In this document: positions 1-8,422 of the stretch, piece after piece
How positions within the stretch are numbered: position 1 is the stretch's first letter
Layout of the letters: each line of letters begins with the position of its first letter
Assembly: GCF_013415305.1 (NCBI RefSeq)
Contig: NZ_JACBXU010000001.1
Coordinates: 2,108,001 to 2,172,000, forward strand
Source: Pantoea sp. WMus005
GTDB lineage: Bacteria; Pseudomonadota; Gammaproteobacteria; Enterobacterales; Enterobacteriaceae
Direction of reading: 5' to 3'
Length of the DNA stretch: 64,000 nt
The notes under the pieces: generated by a model
Told to the model about the DNA's origin: nothing
The model's input: the letters and a program-made list of their open reading frames with translations, nothing else
The model's database searches: none
Translations under genes and position numbers: made by a program

Positions 1-2
1 TT

Positions 3-875
3 GAGCTGATGGCCGGTAAACTCACCCTGAGTAGTGTGCCAGCTCAGGGCACTGAAGTGACGGTTTCGTTGCCTCTGCAGCCTGTCGATGAACAGACCAG
101 AGTCATCACCGAATCAGCGTTCGCACCGCTTCCGCGCCGCCGCATCATGATTGTCGATGATTTCCCCGCTAACTTAACCGTGCTGAGACTGCAGCTGGAA
201 AAACTGGGACAGGAAGTGATTGGCTGTACCAATGCCCGCGATGCCCTTGCCCGGCTGGCTACCGATCCGGTAGAGGTACTGATTACTGACTGCCAGATGC
301 CAGAAATAGATGGCTATCAACTCGCAACATTGCTGCTGGTAAGAGATATCGCGGGGTTGGCCCCTGCACCGGCTATCCTGCTTGGCTGCACGGCCAATGC
401 GCTGCTGGAAGAGAATGACAGGGCACGCCATGCCGGCATGGACGGTCTGTTGCGTAAACCTCTCACCCTGGATGAACTGCAGCAGGCACTGGCGCAGCAT
501 GCCAGTCCCCTCGTCGAGACCTGTGATCTTACAGGGCTTTATCAACTTGCAGAGGGACAACATGATGTGATTACCCTGATGCGCGATCAGATGCGGGAAG
601 CGCTTGAGCAGGACCTGCGGCAGCTCCGGTGTTCCAGCCACTCGGCCGAAGCGCTGAGTAAGCTGGCGCACCGTCTCAAGGCATCATGGAGCTTGCTTTC
701 CATGCGAGAAGCAACCCGTTTCTGCCAGGCAATGGAGGCTCTCCCTGAACTCCTCCGGGCGGGTCTTGTCGATGAGTTACAGCTTTCACCGCTCGCAGAA
801 CGTTTCGTGGCATTAATGCAAGAGAGCCTGCTACGCCTGGACAGCGCGCAAGCGGAATTATCTGACAAGTACTAA
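3..875 (+). CDS. Hybrid sensor histidine kinase, C-terminal part (receiver + Hpt), truncated by window edge
   Basis: The reading frame is open from the first bases of the window, so the N-terminus (sensor, membrane segments, HisKA) lies outside. Counting from the Met at position 9, residues 1-25 are the last strands of a HATPase_c domain. A receiver domain follows at about 45-165 with an intact acidic pair (D50, D51), phospho-acceptor D94 (TDCQMPEIDG), T128 and K150. The C-terminal Hpt domain carries the phospho-histidine H221 (LAHRLKAS). This BvgS/EvgS-like order means a His-Asp-His relay that should end on a separate response regulator; the gene 83 bp downstream is the obvious candidate. 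The sensed signal cannot be told from this fragment. Domain calls are firm; assignment to EvgS specifically is not. Confidence 0.88.
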   Translation, partial: ELMAGKLTLSSVPAQGTEVTVSLPLQPVDEQTRVITESAFAPLPRRRIMIVDDFPANLTVLRLQLEKLGQEVIGCTNARDALARLATDPVEVLITDCQMPEIDGYQLATLLLVRDIAGLAPAPAILLGCTANALLEENDRARHAGMDGLLRKPLTLDELQQALAQHASPLVETCDLTGLYQLAEGQHDVITLMRDQMREALEQDLRQLRCSSHSAEALSKLAHRLKASWSLLSMREATRFCQAMEALPELLRAGLVDELQLSPLAERFVALMQESLLRLDSAQAELSDKY

Positions 876-958
876 AGAATACTCTCTGTGGGATCAGTAT
901 ATTTCTTCACATCAGGTGACGTCATCCAGAGCGCCATCATCATTTCGGAGAAACCACT

Positions 959-1645
959 ATGAGTATCAATATTGCTATCGCCCATGAGCATACGATTATT
1001 CGTCGCGGCGTTATGTCGATGATTATGAATGCGCCGGCTCTGCCCAGTGACAGCTTTTCCCGCCCCGAAATTAAAGTCACAGGGGATACAGCCTCGCCTT
1101 CCGGCCTCATGTCACTGCTGACTGAACAGACGGTTGATATTCTTTTTCTTGGCTTCTCGCTGGCTACCACTCCAGGCCCAAATCCCATTAGTGGCATGGA
1201 TGGCGTGCTGCTGATTAAGTGGCTCAACCGCAAGTATCCAAAGTTAAAAATGATCGTCCTTTCTCCTTATAAAAATACCCAGCTCATCCGTATGACGCTG
1301 GAAGCTGGGGCAAAAGCCTATATCAGCCGGGATACCTGCGAGAAAACGCTGAGCCGGACGCTGAGTTCAGTCATCAACGATGAGGTTTACATTGAACGCG
1401 AACTCATGAACGCCCTTTTTCAGAACAATAATCAAGCCAGCAGGGAGCTATCTCCGCGCGAAATTGACGTGCTGCGTATGATGTGTCAGGGGCTTAATCT
1501 GACCCAGATCGCTCAGCAGATGAACCTGAGTAATAAGACCGTCAGCGCCCATAAGCTGAGAGCCATGGAGAAACTCAACGTCAGTAACGATTGCCAGCTC
1601 TATTGTGTGCTGGCAAAAACGCAGGCGTTCGATATTGCTATTTGA
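959..1645 (+). CDS. LuxR/RcsB-like response regulator with degenerate receiver domain
   Basis: A 228-residue NarL/FixJ-type protein. Residues about 1-135 have the receiver fold and align with RcsB (the LIKWLNRKYP region and the IVLS strand), and residues about 148-205 are a LuxR helix-turn-helix (ELSPREIDVLRMMCQG, then NLTQIAQQMNLSNKTVSAHK). The phosphorylation site is degraded: the acidic pair reads H9-E10, the acceptor Asp is Gly65 (ILFLGFSL), and the conserved Lys is Arg124. It therefore probably does not accept phosphate in the usual way and may act constitutively, through ligand or protein contacts, or as an RcsB/BglJ-type heterodimer partner. It lies 83 bp after the hybrid kinase on the same strand. 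Its targets are unknown; the divergence from a functional regulator is in the receiver only, since the HTH is well conserved. Confidence 0.88.
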   Translation: MSINIAIAHEHTIIRRGVMSMIMNAPALPSDSFSRPEIKVTGDTASPSGLMSLLTEQTVDILFLGFSLATTPGPNPISGMDGVLLIKWLNRKYPKLKMIVLSPYKNTQLIRMTLEAGAKAYISRDTCEKTLSRTLSSVINDEVYIERELMNALFQNNNQASRELSPREIDVLRMMCQGLNLTQIAQQMNLSNKTVSAHKLRAMEKLNVSNDCQLYCVLAKTQAFDIAI

Positions 1646-1870
1646 ACCTCACTATTAATAATTCTCTTATGGCGTGACCGGACGACACTTATTTACCCTT
1701 AAGAGACAGCCGCATGGCAGAATCATTTTTGCACTGAGGAACGGCTGCTATATTATTTGCCCTGCGTTGATCGGGGGAGATCATCAAACGCTCCTGGCGC
1801 AGGCGGCGCGGAAAACACCTCCCCAGATCACGTCCGGATAAATTAAAGCATCAGCATTGCCTGTCGCCAC

Positions 1871-3817
1871 CTAGAAAACATATTCCATTTCCAGCCACCA
1901 CGTGCGACCGGGTTCAGTGATCTGCTGATGAGTGGAATAACCGAATTCGCTGACACCAGCCATATTAAGGTGTTCGCTGTAAGCTTTGTTCAGCAGGTTA
2001 TCAATACCCGCACTCATCTTTAGCTGCTGACTGAACGTATAATCTGCACTCCAGGCCAGGGTACCAAACCCTGCGCTGCTGCTCAGGTCCTGCCCGGTTA
2101 CGTTTCCTTTTTGGTTAGCGGTGCGATGCTGAGGAGCGACGGCTCGCCACATCACGCCTGTGCTCCAGTCTTCCTGATAGTAATTAAGCATGACGCGCCC
2201 TTCCAGTGGCGGCATCTGCGGCAGCGGCTGGCTGTCGGAGCGATTTTCTCCCCAGGCGTAATTAAGGCTACTTTCCAGCAACCAGTTCGGTGCAATCTTC
2301 CAGCGCGCTCCGGTTTCCCCTCCCATAATGACAGCGTTGGTGTTGCTTGCCTGCGACGGCGTCTGGCTGTAATCGAACAGGATATAGTCGGAAATCCGTC
2401 CCACATAAGCGGAGAGCCACGCGCTGACGTTCTCGCCATTAAAGCTCAGACCATTATCCCACTGGAGCGTTTTTTCGCTTTTCAGTGTTTTGAAACTGGC
2501 CTGTCCGGCTTTGCCGGAAAAAAATTCCCAGTAGTCCGGGAAACGCTCGGTATAACCTACGCCACTGTAGAGTGTAAGCGGGGCATCCGGCAGCGTATGC
2601 TCAACGCGCATAAAGGCACCGGGCAGTACGTCACTGCGTGATGCGAAATCTGGTGAGCGCTTGTCGTCAACCCTGACATGATCCAGACGTGCGCCGGTGA
2701 TGAACTTATTGTCGCTGTTTAATTCAGTCTTGAGCTCACTGAAAATGCCTGCCTGAATGAACTGCGCGTCATCGCGCCAGCCTGCCGCATTCTTTCTACG
2801 GTGAGTCTTACGCATCATGTCGGTGCCGGTCGTCAGCTGATTAGCGTCAGACTCCCAGACAGTACTCAGCCGGGTTCCCATCGTAACCCCACCGACTTCA
2901 CTTTTGCGTTTTGGCCCAGCGGTCTGGCGCAGACTGTAGTTGTCCATGATGTGGTCGGTGTCGTTGTAGTAACTTTGCCAGCTGACTTTTCTCAGACGAT
3001 CGCTTAACGCATATTTTTCCAGCTTCAATGCGGCACTTTTGCGCGCAAAACGGCTGCCGTCCATCATGCGTCCCGCATAGCGGGCTTCGCCGTCACTGGC
3101 CCCCATGCTCAGTTCCGCCAGCGTATCGTCATCCGGCGTCAGCCCCAGAGTGACGCCGCTGTTCCATTTACGCCACTTGCCTGGCACCCGATTGCTGTCG
3201 CCATCCCGGTAATCCTCCGCTTCCGAACGGTTGCCGTCTAAACGGATATAGCCCGAACGATTACCCAACACAGTATTGACGTTTTGATCTGAGCGACCAT
3301 TCGCCCCCTGAAGAAGGCTAACCGAGCCTTTAATCCCCGGCTCGCTGAACAGTTCGGGCTGACGCTCAAACAGCAGGGTGCCCGCCGAGGCCATCGGCCC
3401 GTGGGTAACGCTTTGTGGCCCTTTGACAACCGTCAGCGTGTCGTAACTTTTGGGGGTGATGTAGGCAGTCGGGGTATCCATTCTGGAGCCACACCCCCCC
3501 TGCGTACTGGCACCATCGCTCAGGATATTCAGCCGGGAACCGAACATGCCGCGCAATACAGGATCGCCATTGCTGCCCCCGCTACGCAGTATCGAGAAGC
3601 CCGGGATTGTTTTCAGTAAATCTGCACCATCACTGGCCGGAACAGGCTGGCGCGGCGTTTGCGTAGAGGTCACCAGATGGCCCGGATTATTTACCGGGGC
3701 GGTTACGGTCATTACCTGCTCTGCCGCTGCCGGACATGCTGCAGCACATGAGAGAGCCAATATCAGCGGGCGCAGCGTTACCCTGGTGCACTTATTATGC
3801 AAAGGGGTCGTAGACAT
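1871..3817 (-). CDS. oprC: TonB-dependent copper receptor, OprC/NosA family
   Basis: A 648-residue outer-membrane receptor: signal peptide with cleavage after about AAA-32, plug domain (about 45-160) and a 22-strand barrel ending in aromatic Phe as usual for outer-membrane proteins. The copper-specific features are present: the GGCGSRMDTPTAYI motif gives C109 and M113 (CxxxM), and H289-I-M291 gives HxM. The 180-residue spacing between the Cys and the His equals the spacing I recall for the copper ligands of Pseudomonas OprC (C143/M147, H323/M325). It should import copper, probably Cu(I)/Cu(II) at low supply, using TonB. The gene is monocistronic, in a neighbourhood with no other metal gene. 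Its 500-bp upstream region is AT-rich; I could not define a metal-regulator site there. Symbol follows the family, not E. coli, which lacks it. Confidence 0.9.
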   Translation of the reverse strand: MSTTPLHNKCTRVTLRPLILALSCAAACPAAAEQVMTVTAPVNNPGHLVTSTQTPRQPVPASDGADLLKTIPGFSILRSGGSNGDPVLRGMFGSRLNILSDGASTQGGCGSRMDTPTAYITPKSYDTLTVVKGPQSVTHGPMASAGTLLFERQPELFSEPGIKGSVSLLQGANGRSDQNVNTVLGNRSGYIRLDGNRSEAEDYRDGDSNRVPGKWRKWNSGVTLGLTPDDDTLAELSMGASDGEARYAGRMMDGSRFARKSAALKLEKYALSDRLRKVSWQSYYNDTDHIMDNYSLRQTAGPKRKSEVGGVTMGTRLSTVWESDANQLTTGTDMMRKTHRRKNAAGWRDDAQFIQAGIFSELKTELNSDNKFITGARLDHVRVDDKRSPDFASRSDVLPGAFMRVEHTLPDAPLTLYSGVGYTERFPDYWEFFSGKAGQASFKTLKSEKTLQWDNGLSFNGENVSAWLSAYVGRISDYILFDYSQTPSQASNTNAVIMGGETGARWKIAPNWLLESSLNYAWGENRSDSQPLPQMPPLEGRVMLNYYQEDWSTGVMWRAVAPQHRTANQKGNVTGQDLSSSAGFGTLAWSADYTFSQQLKMSAGIDNLLNKAYSEHLNMAGVSEFGYSTHQQITEPGRTWWLEMEYVF

Positions 3818-4319
3818 AATTATATTCCGTTGTAATCAGGATGAAATTAAGTCCACTATTGTTGTTGATAGAGTGAAAAGAATATACGCCAGTCACCTGG
3901 GAATACGCTTTTCCTGAAAGAGAAATATCTCTGACTGAGTAAGGAATTTATTATAAATAAGCCGTACGGTTTCTACTATAAGGAGAGACTTAAATACAGA
4001 GAGGTCTTACCACGCCAGAGATAAATAGAGTAAGACCCATTATCAGAGTGAATTAACATCGGCAGAGGCATAAAAAAGCAACATAACCTGGTCAGCCGCT
4101 GAACAAAAAACCTGAGGGCTGAAGAGTGCGTTTTTTGATTAATCGGAATATATATAGGTTGTTACCGATAGCGAACTCCGCTTTATTCCCTCTTATTTTA
4201 ATAGATGTCATGTGCAGGTAAAGACCTATTTATTGCGCCTTCACTGCTTACGCGTTTTTAATGTCACGTCACGCCGCAATCGAATAAAACGGCCCGCAGG
4301 CCGTTTCACAGAAGGCAGT
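3818..4319. other. AT-rich intergenic region upstream of oprC
   Basis: About 500 bp between the divergently pointing ends of oprC (5' end) and bolA (3' end). It must hold the oprC promoter and the bolA 3' end. It is visibly richer in A+T than the flanking genes. The only clear structure is an inverted repeat, GGTCTTAC at 4003-4010 against GTAAGACC at 4030-4037 (8-bp arms, 19-bp loop), which could be an operator or a hairpin. No convincing Fur box, CueR site or open reading frame was seen. Confidence 0.6.
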
Positions 4320-4634
4320 TCAGGCGAGTGTTCCGGCACCGCGGCAGTTAGGCGAAGCCAGTACGGTATCCTGCAACCCTTCCCACTCTTTCAGGGTGTA
4401 CGTATGCAGGGCTAAAGCATGAACACTGCCCGCGAGTTCTGCCGCCAGTTCGCCATAAATCAGGCGGTGACGCGCCAGAAAACGCTGGCCCGCAAAGCAG
4501 TCGCTGACAATCACCACTTTGAAGTGACTTTCGGATCCGGCAGGCACGTTGTGCCGGTAGCTCTCGTCATGTACTTCCAGATGAGCTGGCTGAAACGCCA
4601 CACGCAGCTTTTCTTCTATTTGTTCGCGGATCAT
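4320..4634 (-). CDS. bolA: BolA family protein
   Basis: 104 residues, the usual BolA length, starting [11 protein letters not shown]. The central class II KH-like fold is present with the conserved [15 protein letters not shown] stretch (residues about 28-41) and the [14 protein letters not shown] segment. BolA proteins bind monothiol glutaredoxin around a [2Fe-2S] cluster, and in E. coli BolA is a stress and stationary-phase morphogene and transcription regulator. Gene order yajG-bolA, with ampG next, is as in E. coli. The C-terminal tail ([11 protein letters not shown]) is a little longer and less conserved than the core, as is normal for the family. Divergent to yajG with a 286-bp gap. Confidence 0.94.
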   Translation of the reverse strand: MIREQIEEKLRVAFQPAHLEVHDESYRHNVPAGSESHFKVVIVSDCFAGQRFLARHRLIYGELAAELAGSVHALALHTYTLKEWEGLQDTVLASPNCRGAGTLA

Positions 4635-4920
4635 GGCTATTACTCCTCAATGGCGAGCGCGGTGCCCCATCTCATTCAATCTTAGTCGCTTTTAGTGCGC
4701 TTACCTGTCAGCGGACGCTAAATATTGCATTTTATGTCAGCCCGCCTCTGGCGCGCATAATAACGCAGCTGAAACCAACATCAAACCAGCCTGTCAGAGA
4801 AGAGGCTTAAAACGGTTTCAGACACAATTTCCCCGGCAACAGGGCTTTTTTCACTGCCGGGCAATGCTATGATGGCCGCAGTTTTTGCAAACCAACCCCC
4901 TGACACCAACGAGAAAAAGT

Positions 4921-5499
4921 ATGTTGAAAAAACTGTTATTCCCACTGTTGGCTGCGTTCATTTTAGCCGGCTGTGCAACCAGCACGAATACCCTTACCAT
5001 CCAGCCTAAAATTCAGTTGCCACAGCAGGATCCAGGCCTGATGGGCGTGACCGTCAGCATCAACGGTGCCGACCAGCGTAAAGATCAGGCGCTGGCAAAA
5101 GTAAACCGTGATGGTCAGTTAGTGACCCTGACGCCATCGCGCGATCTGCGTTTCCTGCTGCAGGAAGTGCTGGAGAAGCAGATGACCGCACGTGGCTATA
5201 TGGTGGGTCCTAATGGCGCGGTTGATCTGCAGATTGTGGTTAACAACCTCTATGCCGACGTGACACAGGGCAATGTGCGCTACAGCATCACCACAAAAGC
5301 CGACATTTCTATCATCGCGACAGCGAAAAACGGCAACAAACAGGTTAAAAACTACCGCCAGACTTACAGCGTAGAAGGCGCGTTCAACGCCAATAACCAG
5401 AAGATTACCAACGCGGTGAACGCCACCATGAGCGATGTAATCGCGGACATGGCGCAGGACACGAGCGTGAACGACTTCATCAAACAGAACGCCCGTTAA
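4921..5499 (+). CDS. yajG: YajG family lipoprotein
   Basis: 192 residues with a classic lipoprotein signal (MLKKLLFPLLAAF) and lipobox LAGC, acylated Cys18. An in-frame upstream start would add 12 hydrophilic residues ahead of the signal peptide, so the Met at 4921, with an AGAAAAAG-like ribosome site, is preferred. The mature part is the YajG domain (Pfam PF03923 by recollection), of unknown function. It lies immediately before ampG (57 bp, with a terminator between), the same order as E. coli, where yajG and ampG are neighbours; a muropeptide-recycling link is only suggested by position. Confidence 0.93.
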   Translation: MLKKLLFPLLAAFILAGCATSTNTLTIQPKIQLPQQDPGLMGVTVSINGADQRKDQALAKVNRDGQLVTLTPSRDLRFLLQEVLEKQMTARGYMVGPNGAVDLQIVVNNLYADVTQGNVRYSITTKADISIIATAKNGNKQVKNYRQTYSVEGAFNANNQKITNAVNATMSDVIADMAQDTSVNDFIKQNAR

Positions 5500-5514
5500 T
5501 ATCCTCTCTTCTCT

Positions 5515-5538
5515 GCCCTGCCTCGTGCAGGGCTTTTT
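5515..5538 (+). terminator. Intrinsic terminator after yajG
   Basis: GCCCTGC (5515-5521), loop CTCGT, GCAGGGC (5527-5533), then TTTTT. It begins 16 bp after the yajG stop and ends 19 bp before the ampG start, so much yajG transcription should stop here and ampG likely depends on partial read-through or its own promoter. Confidence 0.85.
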
Positions 5539-5556
5539 GTTATCTGCAGGATCCGC

Positions 5557-7047
5557 ATGAACCACTACCTTCGCCTCTTCAGCCAGAAAAACGCCGCCGT
5601 CTTACTGCTCCTCGGTTTTGCTTCCGGATTACCGCTGGCACTGACATCGGGCACGTTGCAGGCGTGGATGACAGTGGAAAATGTCGATCTGAAAACTATC
5701 GGCTTCTTTTCGCTGGTCGGCCAGGCTTACGTCTTTAAATTTCTCTGGTCGCCGATGATGGACCGCTATACGCCACCTTTTCTGGGACGGCGTCGCGGTT
5801 GGTTGCTGCTCAGTCAGCTGGCGCTGGTGGGCGGAATCTTCGCGATGGGATTTCTGCAACCCGGGCGCGATCTGACCCTGATGGCCGCGCTGGCGGTGCT
5901 GATTGCCTTCTGCTCTGCCTCGCAGGATATCGTCTTTGATGCCTGGAAAACGGATATCCTGCCGCCTGAAGAGCGTGGCAGCGGTGCGGCAATCACCGTG
6001 CTGGGTTATCGACTGGCGATGCTCATTTCCGGCGGGCTGGCGTTGTGGCTGGCTGACCGCTATCTGGGCTGGCAGGCAACCTACTGGCTGATGGCATTGA
6101 TGATGGTGCCAGGCATTATCGCGACGCTGATGGCAAACGAGCCGGACACGCGTATCTCCACTCCTCATTCGCTGCGTCAGGCGGTGGTCGATCCGCTAAA
6201 AGATTTCTTTCAGCGCAACAACGCCTGGCTGCTGATTACCCTGATTATCCTTTACAAGCTGGGCGATGCCTTTGCTGCCTCGCTGACTACTACCTTTCTG
6301 ATTCGCGGCGTGGGTTTCAATGCAGGCGATGTCGGCCTGGTTAATAAGACGCTGGGCCTGCTGGCAACCATTATCGGGGCGCTCTATGGCGGCGTGCTGA
6401 TGCAGCGCCTGAGTCTGTTCAGGGCGCTGATGATTTTCGGCGTGCTGCAGGCGGTCTCGAACTTTGGTTACTGGCTGCTGGCAGTGACAGACAAACAGTT
6501 GTGGAGCATGGCCAGCGCGGTCTTTGTGGAAAACCTCTGCGGCGGCATGGGCACCGCAGCCTTTGTGGCGCTGTTAATGACACTCTGCAACAAATCATTC
6601 TCAGCCACCCAGTTCGCCCTGCTGTCGGCACTGTCAGCCGTTGGCCGGGTCTATGTTGGCCCGGCGGCGGGCTGGCTGGTAGAACTCTGGGGCTGGCCGA
6701 CCTTTTATGCTTTCACAGTGGTAGCAGGCCTGCCGGGCCTGGTGCTGCTGGCTTTTTGCCGTCAAACGCTTAATCAGGTCGAGCAAAGTGGCAATTTCCT
6801 CACACGAAGCTACTATCCTCATGGTTATCGCTGGACTAATCGTCTGTTTGCAACCGGATGCGGCGTGCTGGCTCTGTGGCTTGTTGCGCTGGCACTGAAT
6901 GCACTGGGGCTGACTGCGCTGGCACCGCTGCTTACCCGCCTGTTTGAGCTGGGCATGGCCCTCTCGCTACTGGCGGTGCTTGCCGGGGTGTTGCTGGACT
7001 ACCGGGCGCTGAAGAAAACGCCGGTGTTGCCCGCATCAGACGCTTAA
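5557..7047 (+). CDS. ampG: Muropeptide MFS transporter AmpG
   Basis: 496 residues (E. coli AmpG 491), inner-membrane permease of the major facilitator superfamily with about 14 hydrophobic segments. It imports GlcNAc-1,6-anhydro-MurNAc peptides from the periplasm for cell-wall recycling and is required for beta-lactamase induction where an AmpR/AmpC system exists. Recognisable AmpG stretches are GFASGLPLALTSGTLQAW near the N-terminus (residues about 21-38) and SQDIVFDAWKTDILPP (about 122-137). Start is the first ATG after the yajG terminator. No ampC or ampR is in the window. Confidence 0.96.
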   Translation: MNHYLRLFSQKNAAVLLLLGFASGLPLALTSGTLQAWMTVENVDLKTIGFFSLVGQAYVFKFLWSPMMDRYTPPFLGRRRGWLLLSQLALVGGIFAMGFLQPGRDLTLMAALAVLIAFCSASQDIVFDAWKTDILPPEERGSGAAITVLGYRLAMLISGGLALWLADRYLGWQATYWLMALMMVPGIIATLMANEPDTRISTPHSLRQAVVDPLKDFFQRNNAWLLITLIILYKLGDAFAASLTTTFLIRGVGFNAGDVGLVNKTLGLLATIIGALYGGVLMQRLSLFRALMIFGVLQAVSNFGYWLLAVTDKQLWSMASAVFVENLCGGMGTAAFVALLMTLCNKSFSATQFALLSALSAVGRVYVGPAAGWLVELWGWPTFYAFTVVAGLPGLVLLAFCRQTLNQVEQSGNFLTRSYYPHGYRWTNRLFATGCGVLALWLVALALNALGLTALAPLLTRLFELGMALSLLAVLAGVLLDYRALKKTPVLPASDA

Positions 7048-7491
7048 GCGAAATCGATAGGTTAACGCGCTGCGACTTATTTTTTAAGCAGTGGATAAGT
7101 CGCCGTCATTTATCATCGCGTGTTATTTTTAAAAAATAACAATATGACCTGAGGAGGCGTAGCGGAAATACTAAAAACCGGTGAGCAATTACTTTGTTTA
7201 AATTTCATCGCACAAATGATACGGACTTGTTAAATAATTGGGGATTAAAAGTACGGGTTATTCCTTTCCCTGATTTTTTTACGGTTACTTCCATTGATTT
7301 TTGTTATATTGGTGGCAACTGCTTGTCTGCGTTAATTTTTTGTCACCTGGCGCAACATCTGTGACACCCTTAGCAAAAGGTGTCAACACGTATCTGACAC
7401 ATCCTTAAGCTGGTTTACACTGCATAAACCTTCCCGTAAAATGCGCGCACACTTAAACGACAATAGAGCCCTTTGTCATTGAGGTCGTTAA
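7048..7491. other. cyo regulatory region
   Basis: 444 bp without a gene between ampG and cyoA. It is AT-rich in the middle (a perfect AT palindrome GTTATTTTT/AAAAATAAC at 7122-7140) and contains an inverted repeat GACACC (7363-7368) / GGTGTC (7379-7384) about 30 bp upstream of the predicted cyo promoter. In E. coli this region is the target of ArcA, Fnr and other redox regulators; the sites here cannot be assigned by eye. Confidence 0.7.
7414..7442 (+). promoter_or_regulatory. Predicted sigma-70 promoter of cyoABCDE
   Basis: TTTACA (7414-7419) and TAAAAT (7437-7442) separated by exactly 17 bp, 49 bp upstream of the cyoA start. The -35 hexamer lies inside a small inverted repeat GGTTTA/TAAACC (7412-7430), a possible operator. 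Start site not demonstrated. Confidence 0.7.
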
Positions 7492-8418
7492 ATGAGACTC
7501 AGTAAATACAATAAAAGTTTGGGGATTTTGTCATTAATTGCAGGCACTTTATTAATGAGTGGCTGTGATAGTGCATTGTTAAATCCCAAAGGACAGATTG
7601 CACTGGAGCAACGTTCGCTGATACTGACTGCCTTTGGCCTGATGTTGATCGTCGTGATTCCCGCAGTCCTGATGGCCGTGGTGTTTGCCTGGAAGTACCG
7701 GGCGTCCAACACGAATGCGAAGTACAGCCCTAACTGGTCACACTCTAACAAAGTGGAAGCCGTGGTCTGGACCATTCCGATCCTGATCATTCTCTTCCTT
7801 AGCGTACTGACCTGGAAATCGACCCACGCACTGGAGCCCAGCAAACCGCTGCAATCTGATGTGAAACCGGTTGAGATCGATGTGGTTGCACTGGACTGGA
7901 AATGGTTGTTCATTTACCCGGAGCAGGGTATTGCGACTGTGAACCAGATTGCCTTCCCGGCAAATACTCCGGTGAACTTCAAAATTACGTCTAACTCCGT
8001 CATGAACTCTTTCTTCATCCCAACGCTCGGCAGCCAGATCTATGCGATGGCTGGTATGCAGACCAAACTGCATCTGATTGCGAATGAGCCGGGAACTTTC
8101 GACGGTATCTCTGCGAACTTCAGTGGTCGTGGTTTCTCTGGCATGAAGTTTAAAGCCATTGCAACTAAAGACGATGCGGAATTCCAGCAGTGGGTGGCTA
8201 AAGTTAAAGCAGCCCCTAACACGCTGACTACTATGGATGATTTCGAGAAAGTGGCTGTGCCAAGCGAAAATCACCCGGTGGAATATTTCTCTTCAGCTGA
8301 TCCGAAACTGTTCATGCAAGTCATCGACAAGTTCAAGATGAGCCACGGGAAAATGGACATGCCACAGCATGAAGGTATGGACATGAGTCACGCCGCTTCC
8401 GCGGGAGCCGAGGAATAA
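7492..8418 (+). CDS. cyoA: Cytochrome bo3 ubiquinol oxidase subunit II
   Basis: 308 residues. Lipoprotein signal with lipobox MSGC (Cys25), two transmembrane helices (about 45-70 and 90-110), and a periplasmic cupredoxin-like domain without the CuA ligands, as expected for a quinol rather than cytochrome c oxidase. The long identical run around [17 protein letters not shown] and the [11 protein letters not shown] motif identify CyoA. The C-terminal tail is Met/His-rich ([13 protein letters not shown]). It is the first gene of the operon, 4 bp before cyoB. Confidence 0.97.
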   Translation: MRLSKYNKSLGILSLIAGTLLMSGCDSALLNPKGQIALEQRSLILTAFGLMLIVVIPAVLMAVVFAWKYRASNTNAKYSPNWSHSNKVEAVVWTIPILIILFLSVLTWKSTHALEPSKPLQSDVKPVEIDVVALDWKWLFIYPEQGIATVNQIAFPANTPVNFKITSNSVMNSFFIPTLGSQIYAMAGMQTKLHLIANEPGTFDGISANFSGRGFSGMKFKAIATKDDAEFQQWVAKVKAAPNTLTTMDDFEKVAVPSENHPVEYFSSADPKLFMQVIDKFKMSHGKMDMPQHEGMDMSHAASAGAEE

Positions 8419-8422
8419 TACG

